In this document: positions 8,651 to 17,384 of the stretch, piece after piece
Position numbering within the stretch: position 1 is the first letter of the stretch
Layout: every line of letters starts with the position of its first letter
Origin: Enterobacter asburiae
GTDB lineage: Bacteria; Pseudomonadota; Gammaproteobacteria; Enterobacterales; Enterobacteriaceae
NCBI RefSeq assembly: GCF_007035645.1
Contig: NZ_AP019632.1
Location: 3,410,001 to 3,474,000, forward strand
Length of the DNA: 64,000 bases
Direction of reading: 5' to 3'
Program-made: the position numbers and the translations under genes
Notes under the pieces: model-generated
Seen by the model: the letters and a program-made list of their open reading frames with translations, nothing else
What the model was told of the DNA's origin: nothing
Databases searched by the model: none

Positions 8651-10225
8651 TCATAGCCCTGCAATTTTTTTCGACTGCATATAGAGAATGGCGGTCAGCG
8701 GGAGTGAAATCAGGATCATCAGCATCGCGTAAGGCGCGGCGGCCACATAGTCAATTTCACTGGTCAGCGCCCAGAATCCGGTGGAGAGCGTGCGCGTGCC
8801 CAGCGGAGAGAGCAGCAGCGTGGCGGTCAACTCGTTGCTGACGCCGAGGAAAACCAGCGCGGCCCCCGCCGCCGCACCCGGCGCGGCCAGCCGCATCGTG
8901 ACGCTCCAGAGCGCCTTCGCGGGCGTGCTGCCCAGGCTGCGCGCCACGTTCTCCAGTTCGACCGGCGCCTGCGCAATCCCCGCCCGCAGGTTGATGAGCG
9001 CACGGGGCATAAACATCAGCAGGTAGGCAAGGAACAGGGTAATTTCCGTCTGGTAAATGGGACGGGCGTAGTGAATGGTGACGGTGACCAGCGCCAGCGC
9101 CGTGACGATGCCCGGCAGCGAGCTGGTGATATAGATGCACCCTTCCAGCATCCGGAAGATGCGGTGCGGATAGCGGATACCGAGCCACGCGATGGGGATC
9201 ACGCACGCCGTCGTCAGAAGCGCGCCGCCCACGCCGAGCATCAGCGTCTGGCGCAGGGAGTGCCAGAGATCGGCACTCATCCAGTTTTGCACGCCGCCGA
9301 GCCAAATCCAGCGACACAGGACAATTAACGGCACGCCCAGCGCCAGCACGATCAGCACGATGAAAAACAGCTGGCCCAGCGCGGCGGCCGCAGGCTTCAG
9401 CGGCCAGCGTTTCTGCTCGCGCGCGGCCCCGGCGCCAATGCGCGCGTAGCGTGCTTTTCCGCGCGTCACGCCCTCCAGCATTAATATAGCCAGACAGCAC
9501 AAGGCCAGCACGCCCGCCAGCATGTTCGCCGCCGGGCCGCTGAAGGTAGACTGGAACTGGTCATAAATTGCCGTGGTGAAGGTATCAAAGCGGATCATCA
9601 CGTACAGGCCATATTCCGCCAGCAGGTGCAGCGCCACCAGCAGCGCGCCGCCGCAGATAGCGAGCTTAAGCTGGGGCAGCACCACGCGGAAAAAGACCCG
9701 CCACGGCGGCGTACCCAGCGAAGCGGCGACATCTTCAAGCGTCGGGTCAAGGCGACGCAGCACCGCCGCAACCGGCATATAGATAAACGGATAGTAGGCA
9801 AGAACCGAGAGGAACACGCCCGCGGAGAGCCCGTGCATGGACGGGACAGCGCTCACCCAGGCGTAGCTTTGCACAAACGCGGGGATCGCCAGCGGGGCGA
9901 CCGCCAGTGCGGACCAGATCCCTCGCCCGGCAAGCTGCGTGCGCTCCGTGAGCCAGGCGATTGCCACGCCCGTCACGATACACAGCGGAACCGCTAAAGC
10001 CGTCAGCCACAGCGTGTTGCTGAGCAGCTCAGCAACACGCGGGCGAAACACCAGCGCCTTAATGGTTTCCCAGCCGGTCTCAATGCCAATGGCAATGATA
10101 AAACCCAAAGGCAGAAGCGCCATTAATGAAAACAACACAGCTAACGCAACCATCGGCAGTGCAGGACGCCTGCGGGCAGGCTCCTGCACTCTGTTTTTTC
10201 CGATGTCGAGACTCAGACCAGACAT
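8651..10225 (-). CDS. fbpB: Ferric iron ABC transporter permease (FbpB/SfuB type)
   Basis: This 524-residue inner-membrane protein has about 12 helices in two fused permease halves. Each half carries an EAA-like loop for contact with the ATPase: [22 protein letters not shown] in the first and [23 protein letters not shown] in the second. That duplication is characteristic of Fbp/Sfu/Afu permeases. It lies 24 bp downstream of the binding protein and 1 nt from the ATPase gene, giving a tight operon. It forms the membrane channel for Fe3+ delivered by the periplasmic protein. Confidence 0.9.
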   Translation of the reverse strand: MSGLSLDIGKNRVQEPARRRPALPMVALAVLFSLMALLPLGFIIAIGIETGWETIKALVFRPRVAELLSNTLWLTALAVPLCIVTGVAIAWLTERTQLAGRGIWSALAVAPLAIPAFVQSYAWVSAVPSMHGLSAGVFLSVLAYYPFIYMPVAAVLRRLDPTLEDVAASLGTPPWRVFFRVVLPQLKLAICGGALLVALHLLAEYGLYVMIRFDTFTTAIYDQFQSTFSGPAANMLAGVLALCCLAILMLEGVTRGKARYARIGAGAAREQKRWPLKPAAAALGQLFFIVLIVLALGVPLIVLCRWIWLGGVQNWMSADLWHSLRQTLMLGVGGALLTTACVIPIAWLGIRYPHRIFRMLEGCIYITSSLPGIVTALALVTVTIHYARPIYQTEITLFLAYLLMFMPRALINLRAGIAQAPVELENVARSLGSTPAKALWSVTMRLAAPGAAAGAALVFLGVSNELTATLLLSPLGTRTLSTGFWALTSEIDYVAAAPYAMLMILISLPLTAILYMQSKKIAGL

Positions 10226-10249
10226 AAGACGTTCACTTCACTCTCAGGA

Positions 10250-11266
10250 TCACAGCAGGCCGGCTTGCGTCATCAGCTCGATAACTTTTTTACTGTTGAG
10301 CGTTGAAGGTTCAACTTTCGGCGCATCAAGATCTTTCAGCGGGACCAGTTTCGGGTTTGAGGCCGCGTTCACGCCCACGGCATATTCAAAGGCGTTGTTG
10401 GTCCGCAGGCTTTCCTGGCCTTCTTTACCGGTAATGTATTTGATGAAGGCCTGCGCCTGCGCTTTGTGTTTGCTGGACGCCAGCACGCCGCCGCCAGAGA
10501 GGCTCACGAACGCGCCCGGATCCTGGTGTTTGAAGTAGTAAAGCTGGGTGTTTTTGCTGTTTTCACCGGTTTTGGACTGATCGACAAAACGGTAGTAGTG
10601 ATAAATCACGCCACCATCAATCTGACCGGCATTGACCGCTTTCATCACGGTGCTGTTGCCTTTATAGGCAACGAAATTGGCTTTCATCGCCTTGAGCCAT
10701 TCCAGCGTGGCCTTTTCGCCTTTCAGCGCCAGCATCGCGCTCACGATGGCCTGGAAATCCGCGCCTGACGGTGATGCCGCCCAGCGGCCTTTCCACTCGG
10801 GTTTTGCCAGATCCATCAGCGATTCAGGCAGCTGCTTTTCATTCAGCTTTTCCGGGTTATACACAAACACCGTGCTGCGCGCCGCGATGCCAATCCAGCG
10901 GCCGTGCGCCGGACGATATTCTGCCGGTACCTGCTTCAGGGTGTCTGCATCCAATGGCGCAAACAGGTTGGCGTTATCCACCAGCACCATTGAAGGCGAG
11001 TTCTCCGTCAGGAACACGTCTGCCGGTGACGCGCTGCCTTCCTGAACCAGCTGGTTACCCAGCTCGCTGTCATCGCCATTACGCAGAGTGACTTTAATGC
11101 CGGTTTCTTTGGTAAAACCGTCAACCCACGACTTCACCAGGTTTTCGTGCTGCGCGTTATAAACAACGATACCTTCGTTGTTATCAGCGGCAACCGCTTG
11201 TGTGGAAAGGAAAAGGGATGAAGACAACAAGGCAAGCGAGAAGCAGGACAGCAGGCGAGAATTCAT
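10250..11266 (-). CDS. fbpA: Ferric iron ABC transporter substrate-binding protein (FbpA/SfuA type)
   Basis: This is a 338-residue periplasmic protein with a signal peptide ending STQAVA-A. It has the bacterial ferric-binding fold: GIVVYNAQHENLVKSWVDGF near the N-terminus, PADVFLTENS, WIGIAARS and the tandem tyrosines YHYYR that coordinate iron in this family. An AAAGGA site lies 7 nt before the ATG at 11266; another ATG at 11272 is too close to it. The strong Fur-box match at 11340 implies iron repression. It binds free Fe3+ and passes it to the FbpB/FbpC pair. Confidence 0.9.
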   Translation of the reverse strand: MNSRLLSCFSLALLSSSLFLSTQAVAADNNEGIVVYNAQHENLVKSWVDGFTKETGIKVTLRNGDDSELGNQLVQEGSASPADVFLTENSPSMVLVDNANLFAPLDADTLKQVPAEYRPAHGRWIGIAARSTVFVYNPEKLNEKQLPESLMDLAKPEWKGRWAASPSGADFQAIVSAMLALKGEKATLEWLKAMKANFVAYKGNSTVMKAVNAGQIDGGVIYHYYRFVDQSKTGENSKNTQLYYFKHQDPGAFVSLSGGGVLASSKHKAQAQAFIKYITGKEGQESLRTNNAFEYAVGVNAASNPKLVPLKDLDAPKVEPSTLNSKKVIELMTQAGLL

Positions 11267-11339
11267 GAACATATCCTTTATAGACCAACGGGATTAACGA
11301 CTCATAGCTTTGTGGGACAGGATTAAAGCATACAACAAC

Positions 11340-11358
11340 GCTAATGATAATTAGTATC
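11340..11358. promoter_or_regulatory. Predicted Fur box upstream of fbpABC-type operon
   Basis: GCTAATGATAATTAGTATC matches the classical 19-bp Fur consensus at 16 of 19 positions, compared by eye. It lies 73 bp before the fbpA start, a promoter-proximal position. The surrounding 11273-11540 stretch is AT-rich and has no gene that I can support. Confidence 0.75.
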
Positions 11359-11544
11359 AATCGAGTTTAGTCGTAAAAGTGTAAAATTTCTTTTTAGCAG
11401 ATTTTAGAATGATAAAAATCCAAATTTTAATGAGAGATAATTTTTAGATTAAGAAAACCTTAAGCCTGCCTACAGTGAAATTCATTAGCCTTCTATTCAT
11501 TATGACGCGAAGGTAAATCTGTTATTCATGCGCCCGGCAGATAT

Positions 11545-11570
11545 AAAAGCCCCGATCTTGCGGGGCTTTT
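11545..11570. terminator. Strong hairpin terminator downstream of CPBP protease gene
   Basis: AAAAGCCCCG and CGGGGCTTTT form a 10-bp stem around a 6-nt loop with T-rich flanks on both strands. It ends the minus-strand CPBP gene (stop at 11622) and could also stop plus-strand transcription. Confidence 0.8.
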
Positions 11571-11621
11571 TATGCTTATCCGGAGGTCGCTAAATTTATA
11601 AGGCGACTAATTTAAAAAGCA

Positions 11622-12452
11622 TCACATAACCGCATGAGGGGCATACATAGGATAGGTGAAGAACAATAAATGCACGCAGTTCAGCCCAAAATGGAATAAC
11701 GTTGCAACCCAGAGCCTGCCGCTCCACATCCACGCCAGGCCGTAAATAATGCCGGAGAGGCTGGCAAAAATAATCAGTAGTAAACCGCCGCTATAATGCA
11801 TCAGTCCAAAGATGACTGAGGCAATCAACAGCGCGACAACAGGATGAATAATCCGGGACAAGCGTTGCTGCAGGTAGCCTCTGAACAAGGCTTCCTCAGC
11901 CAAAGAGACGAAAAAAATATTCGCAAGGGCAAATTGAGCGAACCATTCTGGCGCATGCGGCTCAATTCTAAGTCCGCCCAACGCAACAGCCAGAAGTAAC
12001 AGCGCGGGTATCGCAAGAACCAATATTCCCCAGCCGACCTTGCCCGCTTTATAGAGGGGTTTTGCGACGAATAACGTTGGCATGCACGTAATTAAAAAGA
12101 ACGGCACCACTGCCTTGTCCATATTAAAGTACATACTGAACGGTATGCTTTGCGGACCTACGACGACAGCATCCAGCACTTTGGGGTTATGAAAACCCGG
12201 GATCAGATGCAAAACCAGGGCAACGGCGATGGCCACGCACAGGCCTTCGACCAGATATGTATATTTATTATTTTTATTACGTAGCCATTCAACAACAGAC
12301 CAGCCAACAACGATTGATGCAATAACCAGCAGCGCCGGGGCGTCAAGAATGCCCTGTTTCCAGCCCAGAAATGCCGTTAATCCCAGCATCAGGTAAGCCA
12401 GGCTTTTATTAAGGGAGAGTGCGGCAAGCGAAGTTGCGAGTAGATACCACAT
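11622..12452 (-). CDS. CPBP-family intramembrane glutamic endopeptidase
   Basis: This 276-residue protein is almost entirely membrane helices. The CPBP (Abi/Rce1-like) catalytic motifs are all present: EEALFR (E186, E187, R191), FGLMH (H219) and FHFGLN (H254, N258). AAGGA lies 6 nt before the ATG at 12452; a longer reading would run into the tRNA and is rejected. Family members cleave within membranes, and some act in bacteriocin immunity or surface attachment. No bacteriocin gene is adjacent, so the substrate is unknown. It lies between argU and the iron operon. Confidence 0.85.
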   Translation of the reverse strand: MWYLLATSLAALSLNKSLAYLMLGLTAFLGWKQGILDAPALLVIASIVVGWSVVEWLRNKNNKYTYLVEGLCVAIAVALVLHLIPGFHNPKVLDAVVVGPQSIPFSMYFNMDKAVVPFFLITCMPTLFVAKPLYKAGKVGWGILVLAIPALLLLAVALGGLRIEPHAPEWFAQFALANIFFVSLAEEALFRGYLQQRLSRIIHPVVALLIASVIFGLMHYSGGLLLIIFASLSGIIYGLAWMWSGRLWVATLFHFGLNCVHLLFFTYPMYAPHAVM

Positions 12453-12554
12453 AAATGTCCTTCTTGACCGGTAAATTTTAGGGGCGATGTCCCAAATATG
12501 TCCCACAACGGAAATCAGGAGGATGTGAAAGAGGCGTAACTCTATGAAATGAAA

Positions 12555-12631
12555 TGGCACGCCCTGTAGGATTCGAACCTACGACCTACGGCTTAGAAGG
12601 CCGTTGCTCTATCCAACTGAGCTAAGGGCGC
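12555..12631 (-). tRNA. argU: tRNA-Arg (anticodon TCT), argU
   Basis: The 77-nt cloverleaf reads GCGCCCTTAGCTCAGTTGG at its 5' end, has anticodon loop CTTCTAA (anticodon TCT, reading AGA/AGG) and T arm GGTTCGAATCC, and encodes CCA. It is close to E. coli argU, but the last acceptor base is T, giving a G1-U72 wobble in place of G1-C72. In E. coli argU is the DLP12 attachment site and a neighbour of fimZ; here it borders the fim regulators, with no integrase nearby. A strong promoter lies at 12671-12698. Confidence 0.97.
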
Positions 12632-12670
12632 ACTGATATGCGTGTACTTCGCGGTGGTGAAACGCGAAGA

Positions 12671-12698
12671 ATTATACGGTCAATGGCAGGTGAGTCAA
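12671..12698 (-). promoter_or_regulatory. argU promoter
   Basis: On the minus strand TTGACT (12698-12693) and TATAAT (12676-12671) are separated by 16 bp. They sit 40 bp before the mature tRNA 5' end, a near-consensus sigma-70 promoter as expected for a tRNA gene. Confidence 0.75.
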
Positions 12699-12909
12699 TG
12701 CCTTTTCCGTTTTCAGGGCCAATTACCGCTAGCCGATTGTAAATACGGCTATTTTCTCAACATTTCGTCCTGTTTCACCGTAAAATTTAGCGCTGCGAAA
12801 AGGCTTAGTTGCATTTAAGTAACGCCTGCTGTTTTCCTGACCGTCAGCTCGTCACACTAGAGTCAGGTATCCCGGCCGCCTGGAGGCTGACAGACAACAG
12901 GACAATGGA

Positions 12910-13608
12910 GTGACAGCGCAAAACCTGATCGATACGCCCCCCCGGTTACAGTACATTTCTCAGGACATCGTCGGCATTAAGCTTGAGCCCATCGTCGCCC
13001 TTTCCTCCTTGCGCCAGGTTGGCGTGGAGGTCCTTAGCGTTCTGTCCGACACGCGGGACAGCGAGAACTTTTTTTGCGATCGCTCCGCAGAGTGGTCGAT
13101 AACGCTGCTTGAAGCGCAGCTTGCCGCGTTAAAAAATACGCCGCACGGTCATAATCTTTTTATTAATCTGCCGATAACCGTCCTGACAGAGCCCGCGTCT
13201 TTTCAGCGACTTATCCGGTTGCCAGGCATGCCGCTCAATATTGAGATTGTCGACCTCGCGTCCTTTTTGGCGCTTTCCCTCGTAGAGAAGCAGCATGTCG
13301 TTCAAAATTTGCGGCAACTTTGCAAACAGGGACACGCTATCTGGCTTGATGACGTGGATGACGTCACAGTGCAGTCGTTTTTATCCTGCCGACTCCCGTT
13401 AAGCGGCATCAAAATAGATAAGGAAGCATTCTGGCGTTTACGCGACACCCCTGCGCTGAGGCAACTGGTTTCCCTTTGCTTTCAGCTTGCCGGGAAAGTG
13501 CTTATTGAAGGTATTGAGACTGAACGCGATCGTACCTGGGCACTGCAGGCAGGCGCAGACCTCGGCCAGGGATATTACTGGCCGTCCTGGACATGGCCGG
13601 AGGATTAA
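12910..13608 (+). CDS. EAL-domain cyclic-di-GMP phosphodiesterase-like protein of the fim locus
   Basis: This 232-residue protein is an EAL domain with no sensor domain. Key residues can be read: E40 in an EVL version of the EAL motif, N86 (FINLP), E112 (IEIVD), D147-D148 (LDDVDD), K168 (IKID), E200/E203 (EGIE) and Q220 (LGQG). Nearly the whole catalytic set is therefore kept. The start is GTG with AGGA 8 nt upstream. It lies 24 bp before a FimY-like gene, probably in one transcript. Its position matches Salmonella STM0551, a c-di-GMP phosphodiesterase in the fim cluster. Activity here is inferred. Confidence 0.8.
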   Translation: MTAQNLIDTPPRLQYISQDIVGIKLEPIVALSSLRQVGVEVLSVLSDTRDSENFFCDRSAEWSITLLEAQLAALKNTPHGHNLFINLPITVLTEPASFQRLIRLPGMPLNIEIVDLASFLALSLVEKQHVVQNLRQLCKQGHAIWLDDVDDVTVQSFLSCRLPLSGIKIDKEAFWRLRDTPALRQLVSLCFQLAGKVLIEGIETERDRTWALQAGADLGQGYYWPSWTWPED

Positions 13609-13632
13609 AAAGCCATTTCCAGGAGGGAGACC

Positions 13633-14361
13633 ATGCGAATGACAGTGCGCCGTTACCGGCGGCGGCGTACAGGAAGTGATGCACTGGGATTTACGCGCTC
13701 ACCTTTTGCTCCCCCCTTTTTCGACCGGCTCGAATTTTTGAGCCAGTCCATCAGCCAGCCCCGCAAAACCGACGCCCCGTTTATCCTTCTGGTGACGGAG
13801 GATCACTACCTGCGCACCGGTTTTCTCCACGGGCAGTTTCCCCTGAGCAGCTGCTGCGACTACGCCACGCTGGACGACGCCCTTATCGCTCAGACGCAGT
13901 GGCCCTCAGCCCGTCTGGTCGTGGATATTGAAAGCCGATCCACGGGGCTTCTGGAGAAACTGGATCAGTTGAGACGGCATAGCCTGTTTCCTCCGTTCCT
14001 GACGCCCTGGCTGTTGGTCCGGGCCGATAATTACGACACCCGCCTCTTCTGCAAAGCGGCAGGTCCCTTTCATGTGCTCGAACGTCAGCTGAACGCCGCC
14101 GCGCTCCAGCACAGCCTGCAGGATCCCCTCCCTCCGCCGGGAACCGAGAAAGACTGGTTCTCGCGCAACGAATGGCCCATTCTGCAGGAGCTATCCCGGG
14201 GCAAGACATTGCGTCAGATTGCCCTTATGCAGAATCGCCCCTATAGCCGCATTATCTATCGTCTCAGCTGCATCCTGCTGAAGCTGGGGCTAAGCCATCG
14301 CCAGGAATTGCTGCATCTTCTTAATAACCTCTCAGACTGCACGTTTTCACTCACCTCCTAA
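13633..14361 (+). CDS. fimY: LuxR-like fimbrial regulator, FimY homologue
   Basis: This is a 242-residue basic protein starting at an ATG after a strong AGGAGGGAG site. The N-terminal part resembles a receiver-like fold (FILLVTEDHYLRTGF) without a clear phosphoacceptor. Residues about 170-230 form a LuxR-type helix-turn-helix (ILQELSRGKTLRQIALMQ, then IYRLSCILLKLGLSHRQELL). Salmonella FimY has about the same length (240 aa), a LuxR-like C-terminus and the same place next to fimZ, where it co-activates fimZ. The symbol rests on position and layout, not on an alignment. Confidence 0.7.
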   Translation: MRMTVRRYRRRRTGSDALGFTRSPFAPPFFDRLEFLSQSISQPRKTDAPFILLVTEDHYLRTGFLHGQFPLSSCCDYATLDDALIAQTQWPSARLVVDIESRSTGLLEKLDQLRRHSLFPPFLTPWLLVRADNYDTRLFCKAAGPFHVLERQLNAAALQHSLQDPLPPPGTEKDWFSRNEWPILQELSRGKTLRQIALMQNRPYSRIIYRLSCILLKLGLSHRQELLHLLNNLSDCTFSLTS

Positions 14362-15161
14362 CCCCTTATTTCCTAAAGCGGTTTAAGAATTTACTTACCA
14401 CTTGCGTTGCGTAAATGTTAATTTTTAACAATAAAATCGAATTTATAACTATTCCTAATTCATGGGCGTGAACCTTGTGAAATGCCACAGATTAGCGGAA
14501 CGGCAGCACTTTCCTCCATCCGTTAAGCGAATGCAGAAGGCGTTAACAAGATGATAATGATGTAAAAACAAGCAGCTTAGCGACAACTGCCAGGAGTAAA
14601 AAGCAAAGCGGGCAGCACGTTCTCCTGTGCACCAGACGCCGTTATCCGGATCGGCGCAAGCACTTTCAGATGAAGGTCAGACGGCCTGCGAGGGCAATTT
14701 TTAACCTCACTTTTGCGGGTTCGTCCCTTTCAAAGAGGCGTATTTTTGTTAACAATTAATCAACATACAGAGATATCTGTTATTTTTTGTTATTACATAA
14801 AGATGAAAATATGCGGTAAATGAGATAACAGGATATTTCCGCTAAATTTAAAAAAATAGCGATTAAGATCCAGAAGATAATACAAACCAATACCCTCACA
14901 TTAATTTACAGGGTTTTCGGAAAAAACTTACCCTGTATAATAAGATGCGTATCAAATATGAATAAGAAAAACCTTTTTGCCAACACCAGCCTAATGAGAT
15001 GACCGCGCTGAGGCATAGTTCTTTTCATTACGTAAACAAGGATGCTTTCGCTCTTTCCAGGGAAATACTACGGTATAGGGATCTGCACATTATATCCTTC
15101 CGGCATTTCGAGAGTTTTACCAAACTCTGCATAACGCTTTTAACAATCTGAGGCATTAAAA
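14362..15161. other. 800-bp non-coding AT-rich region between fimY and fimZ
   Basis: No reading frame with a credible start and ribosome site was found on either strand. The right half is strongly AT-rich. It contains an inverted repeat, TACAGGG (14907-14913) and CCCTGTA (14931-14937) around a 17-bp spacer, 225 bp before fimZ. The region probably holds a long regulated fimZ promoter and leader, a likely target for FimY, FimZ and nucleoid proteins. That role is inferred. Confidence 0.6.
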
Positions 15162-15794
15162 ATGAAACCGGCATCCGTTATCATTATGGACGAACATCCT
15201 ATCGTCAGAATGTCGATAGAAGTCCTGCTACAGAAAAATAAGAATATCACAGTCAAGCTCAAGTCTGGCGATAGCCATGAAGTCCTTGACTGTATCCGCA
15301 ATCACCCTATCGATCTGGTGATCCTTGACATTGAACTCACGGGCACGGATGCCTTCTCTTTACTGAAGAGAATCAGGAACTTAAACAAAAACATTAAGGT
15401 TCTGTTCCTCTCGTCTAAATCAGAGTTGTTTTACGCAGGTCGCGCCATTCGCGCCGGGGCAAATGGCTTCGTCAGTAAACGAAAAGATTTGGGTGAGATC
15501 TACAACGCCGTAGAAATGATTCTGATGGGCTATTCCTTTTTCCCGTCAGAGACGTTGAACTTTATAAACCATTTGGGTTCCGGGAAAGGGATGGCAGTAG
15601 ATATGCCATTATCGAATCGCGAGGTCACGGTATTACGGTATCTGGCGAATGGATTATCCAACAAGGAAATTGCTGAACAGCTACTATTAAGCAACAAGAC
15701 CATTAGCGCGCACAAATCCAATATTTATTCCAAGCTGGGTGTGCAAAGCATCGTGGAATTAATTGATTACGCTAAAGCCCACGAGCTGCTATAA
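15162..15794 (+). CDS. fimZ: Fimbrial response regulator FimZ
   Basis: This 210-residue NarL/LuxR-class response regulator is very close to Salmonella and E. coli FimZ. The receiver (1-125) has acidic pocket D10/E11, phosphoacceptor D56 (LVILDIE) and K106 (FVSKRKD). The DNA-binding part begins at about 150 (LSNREVTVLRYLANGLSNKEIAEQLLLSNKTISAHKSNIYSKLG). In Salmonella FimZ activates the fimA promoter and represses motility. No cognate sensor kinase lies nearby. It is convergent with fimF, separated by a strong hairpin at 15803. Confidence 0.95.
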   Translation: MKPASVIIMDEHPIVRMSIEVLLQKNKNITVKLKSGDSHEVLDCIRNHPIDLVILDIELTGTDAFSLLKRIRNLNKNIKVLFLSSKSELFYAGRAIRAGANGFVSKRKDLGEIYNAVEMILMGYSFFPSETLNFINHLGSGKGMAVDMPLSNREVTVLRYLANGLSNKEIAEQLLLSNKTISAHKSNIYSKLGVQSIVELIDYAKAHELL

Positions 15795-15802
15795 CCTGAA
15801 TT

Positions 15803-15836
15803 CACTCCCTGCAGCTTATCTGAGCTGCAGGGAGTG
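15803..15836. terminator. 14-bp perfect hairpin between fimZ and fimF
   Basis: CACTCCCTGCAGCT (15803-15816) and AGCTGCAGGGAGTG (15823-15836) pair without a mismatch around TATCTG. It lies 8 bp after the fimZ stop and 10 bp before the fimF stop. There is no T tract on either side, so it may be a processed-end stabiliser or transcription roadblock more than a classical terminator. Confidence 0.6.
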
Positions 15837-15845
15837 CGGTCAGTG

Positions 15846-16367
15846 CTAATTATAATTAATCATGAAGGTGGCATCCGCATCAGCCCGTCCGGGCTGAGGG
15901 TTATCGGCAGTGGCAATATAATTGGCATAAAATGACAGAATCGCATTTCCCTGCGCATCAACCGAGACCGGCTGGCTGGCCTGCTGAAGCGCCAGCCGCG
16001 TTTTATCCGCATCCCTGATCTCAACGGCGACATGGCTTGCAGTACTGGCGTCATTCAGCGCCAGCAGGCCGCTATTGCTTCCGTCGGCTTTACCCGAAAA
16101 CGTAATGGACGCCGCGCCCGGCGGGCAGCCGGTCAGCTTCAGCGTAAACGGCATCGGCTGCGTGCGGCTCCCGGTGGTGCTGAGCTGTTTCGTGGGCCAG
16201 GTGCCCAGCGGGACGGCCTTGTCGCTGTCGCTGCCCTCGGCAACGCAGGTAAAATCGACGATATTGCCGTAGAGCCGAATGTTAATCTCGCCCAACGCGG
16301 TGTCCGCCTGAGCCTGCGTGCAAAGCGCAAAGAGCGCTACGGTGAGAAAACGGATCCTGTTTCGCAT
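15846..16367 (-). CDS. fimF: Minor fimbrial subunit FimF
   Basis: This is a 173-residue exported pilin. The signal peptide ends TQAQA-D. The mature part has the type 1 pilin layout: early Cys (VDFTCVAEG), second Cys (KLTGCPPG) for the disulphide, and the terminal beta-strand pattern GRADADATFMINYN used in chaperone binding and donor-strand exchange. It is the last gene of the fim operon, 9 bp after fimH. In type 1 fimbriae FimF is a tip or adaptor subunit. It is convergent with fimZ. Confidence 0.88.
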   Translation of the reverse strand: MRNRIRFLTVALFALCTQAQADTALGEINIRLYGNIVDFTCVAEGSDSDKAVPLGTWPTKQLSTTGSRTQPMPFTLKLTGCPPGAASITFSGKADGSNSGLLALNDASTASHVAVEIRDADKTRLALQQASQPVSVDAQGNAILSFYANYIATADNPQPGRADADATFMINYN

Positions 16368-16376
16368 ATCGGCTCC

Positions 16377-17384
16377 TTAGTCGTAATCCACGCGCAAATA
16401 CCCGCGCGAGGTGAAGCGCCCTTCCGCTGGCTTATTGCCCGTCACGCTCACCGGCCAGACCCGGATCCCGACCTGCGCCTGCGCGCTGTCGTCGAGGCGG
16501 AACGGAATTTTGCTCGTCAGGTTGTTGGGTGTCAGCGGCGCCCCGCTCTCGTTGGCGATGATGAACCCCACATCCGGGTTATCCGACACCAGCACATTAT
16601 CAGAGACTTTTTCCGCCTCGACCCGCATCGTCAGCATGGCGTTCGCCTCCACGTTGGTGCATTTGATGGCGATGGTTTTGCTTTGCGATGAGACCCCCTC
16701 CGGCTTGTTACCCACGCCCGCCTTGCTGAACAAGGAGGCGCCAATGTCGCCGAAATCAAACTCCACCACGTTACCGGCATTGATGGCGCAGCTTTGCGGC
16801 ACCTGAATGGTTCCGCTGTAGCTGATGGTATAGACCGGCGTGGTTAACGGATCGGAAGAGGTAGTGGTGACGTAAACGCGGAACATGGTGGCACGCGGGA
16901 TCACCACCATGTTGATAAAACGCCGGGTCACCTTAAGACGGAAGACTAGGCTGGAGTCCTGAACGCCAAACGGTTTGTTTTTGGAGACGTTAGGATGGCT
17001 CCCCATCTGGATATAGCTTTTTGGCGGGTAAAACACGCCAGCATAGCTGTCCGTGATTTTCATCGCCCCGTCCAGATAGTCGTTAAGCTTCAGATATTGA
17101 TAGCCATCGCTCGTTCCTGTTACCGGATAATCAGTCACATAGCTGCGCTTGGTGGTATTCCCGGTCGTGCCCTTCGGGCAGACGGCATTCACCCCTACCC
17201 ACTGCGATTTCTCGCTGAGCGTCACGACCTGCCCAATCTGGTTATTCGAGCTGTTGAATTTATCCGTCAGGTCGTAATGCACTTCCGTCGGCACGCCTTT
17301 TTCATTGACGCACACGGTCGCTAATGCGTTTGTCGCGGGCAGTAACGCCAGCAGCGACAAGGCAAAGAGTTGAGTTTTAATCAC
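16377..17384 (-). CDS. fimH: Fimbrial tip adhesin FimH
   Basis: This is a 335-residue two-domain adhesin. A signal peptide (to about residue 22, ATNALA-T) precedes a lectin-like domain with Cys at about 25 and 70. The pilin domain starts near [18 protein letters not shown] and ends in the conserved [12 protein letters not shown]. Such adhesins sit at the tip of type 1 pili, and the lectin domain sets the receptor; relatives bind mannose, but specificity is not readable here. The start overlaps the fimD end by 8 bp, so translation is probably coupled. Confidence 0.88.
   Translation of the reverse strand: MIKTQLFALSLLALLPATNALATVCVNEKGVPTEVHYDLTDKFNSSNNQIGQVVTLSEKSQWVGVNAVCPKGTTGNTTKRSYVTDYPVTGTSDGYQYLKLNDYLDGAMKITDSYAGVFYPPKSYIQMGSHPNVSKNKPFGVQDSSLVFRLKVTRRFINMVVIPRATMFRVYVTTTSSDPLTTPVYTISYSGTIQVPQSCAINAGNVVEFDFGDIGASLFSKAGVGNKPEGVSSQSKTIAIKCTNVEANAMLTMRVEAEKVSDNVLVSDNPDVGFIIANESGAPLTPNNLTSKIPFRLDDSAQAQVGIRVWPVSVTGNKPAEGRFTSRGYLRVDYD

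Noticed and set aside
12453..12560. Longer start of the CPBP protease at 12560
   Set aside because: The extension overlaps the tRNA gene, while the ATG at 12452 has a good ribosome site and begins a membrane helix.
12555..12631. Prophage or island attached at argU
   Set aside because: No integrase and no direct repeat of the tRNA 3' end were seen in the flanking sequence.
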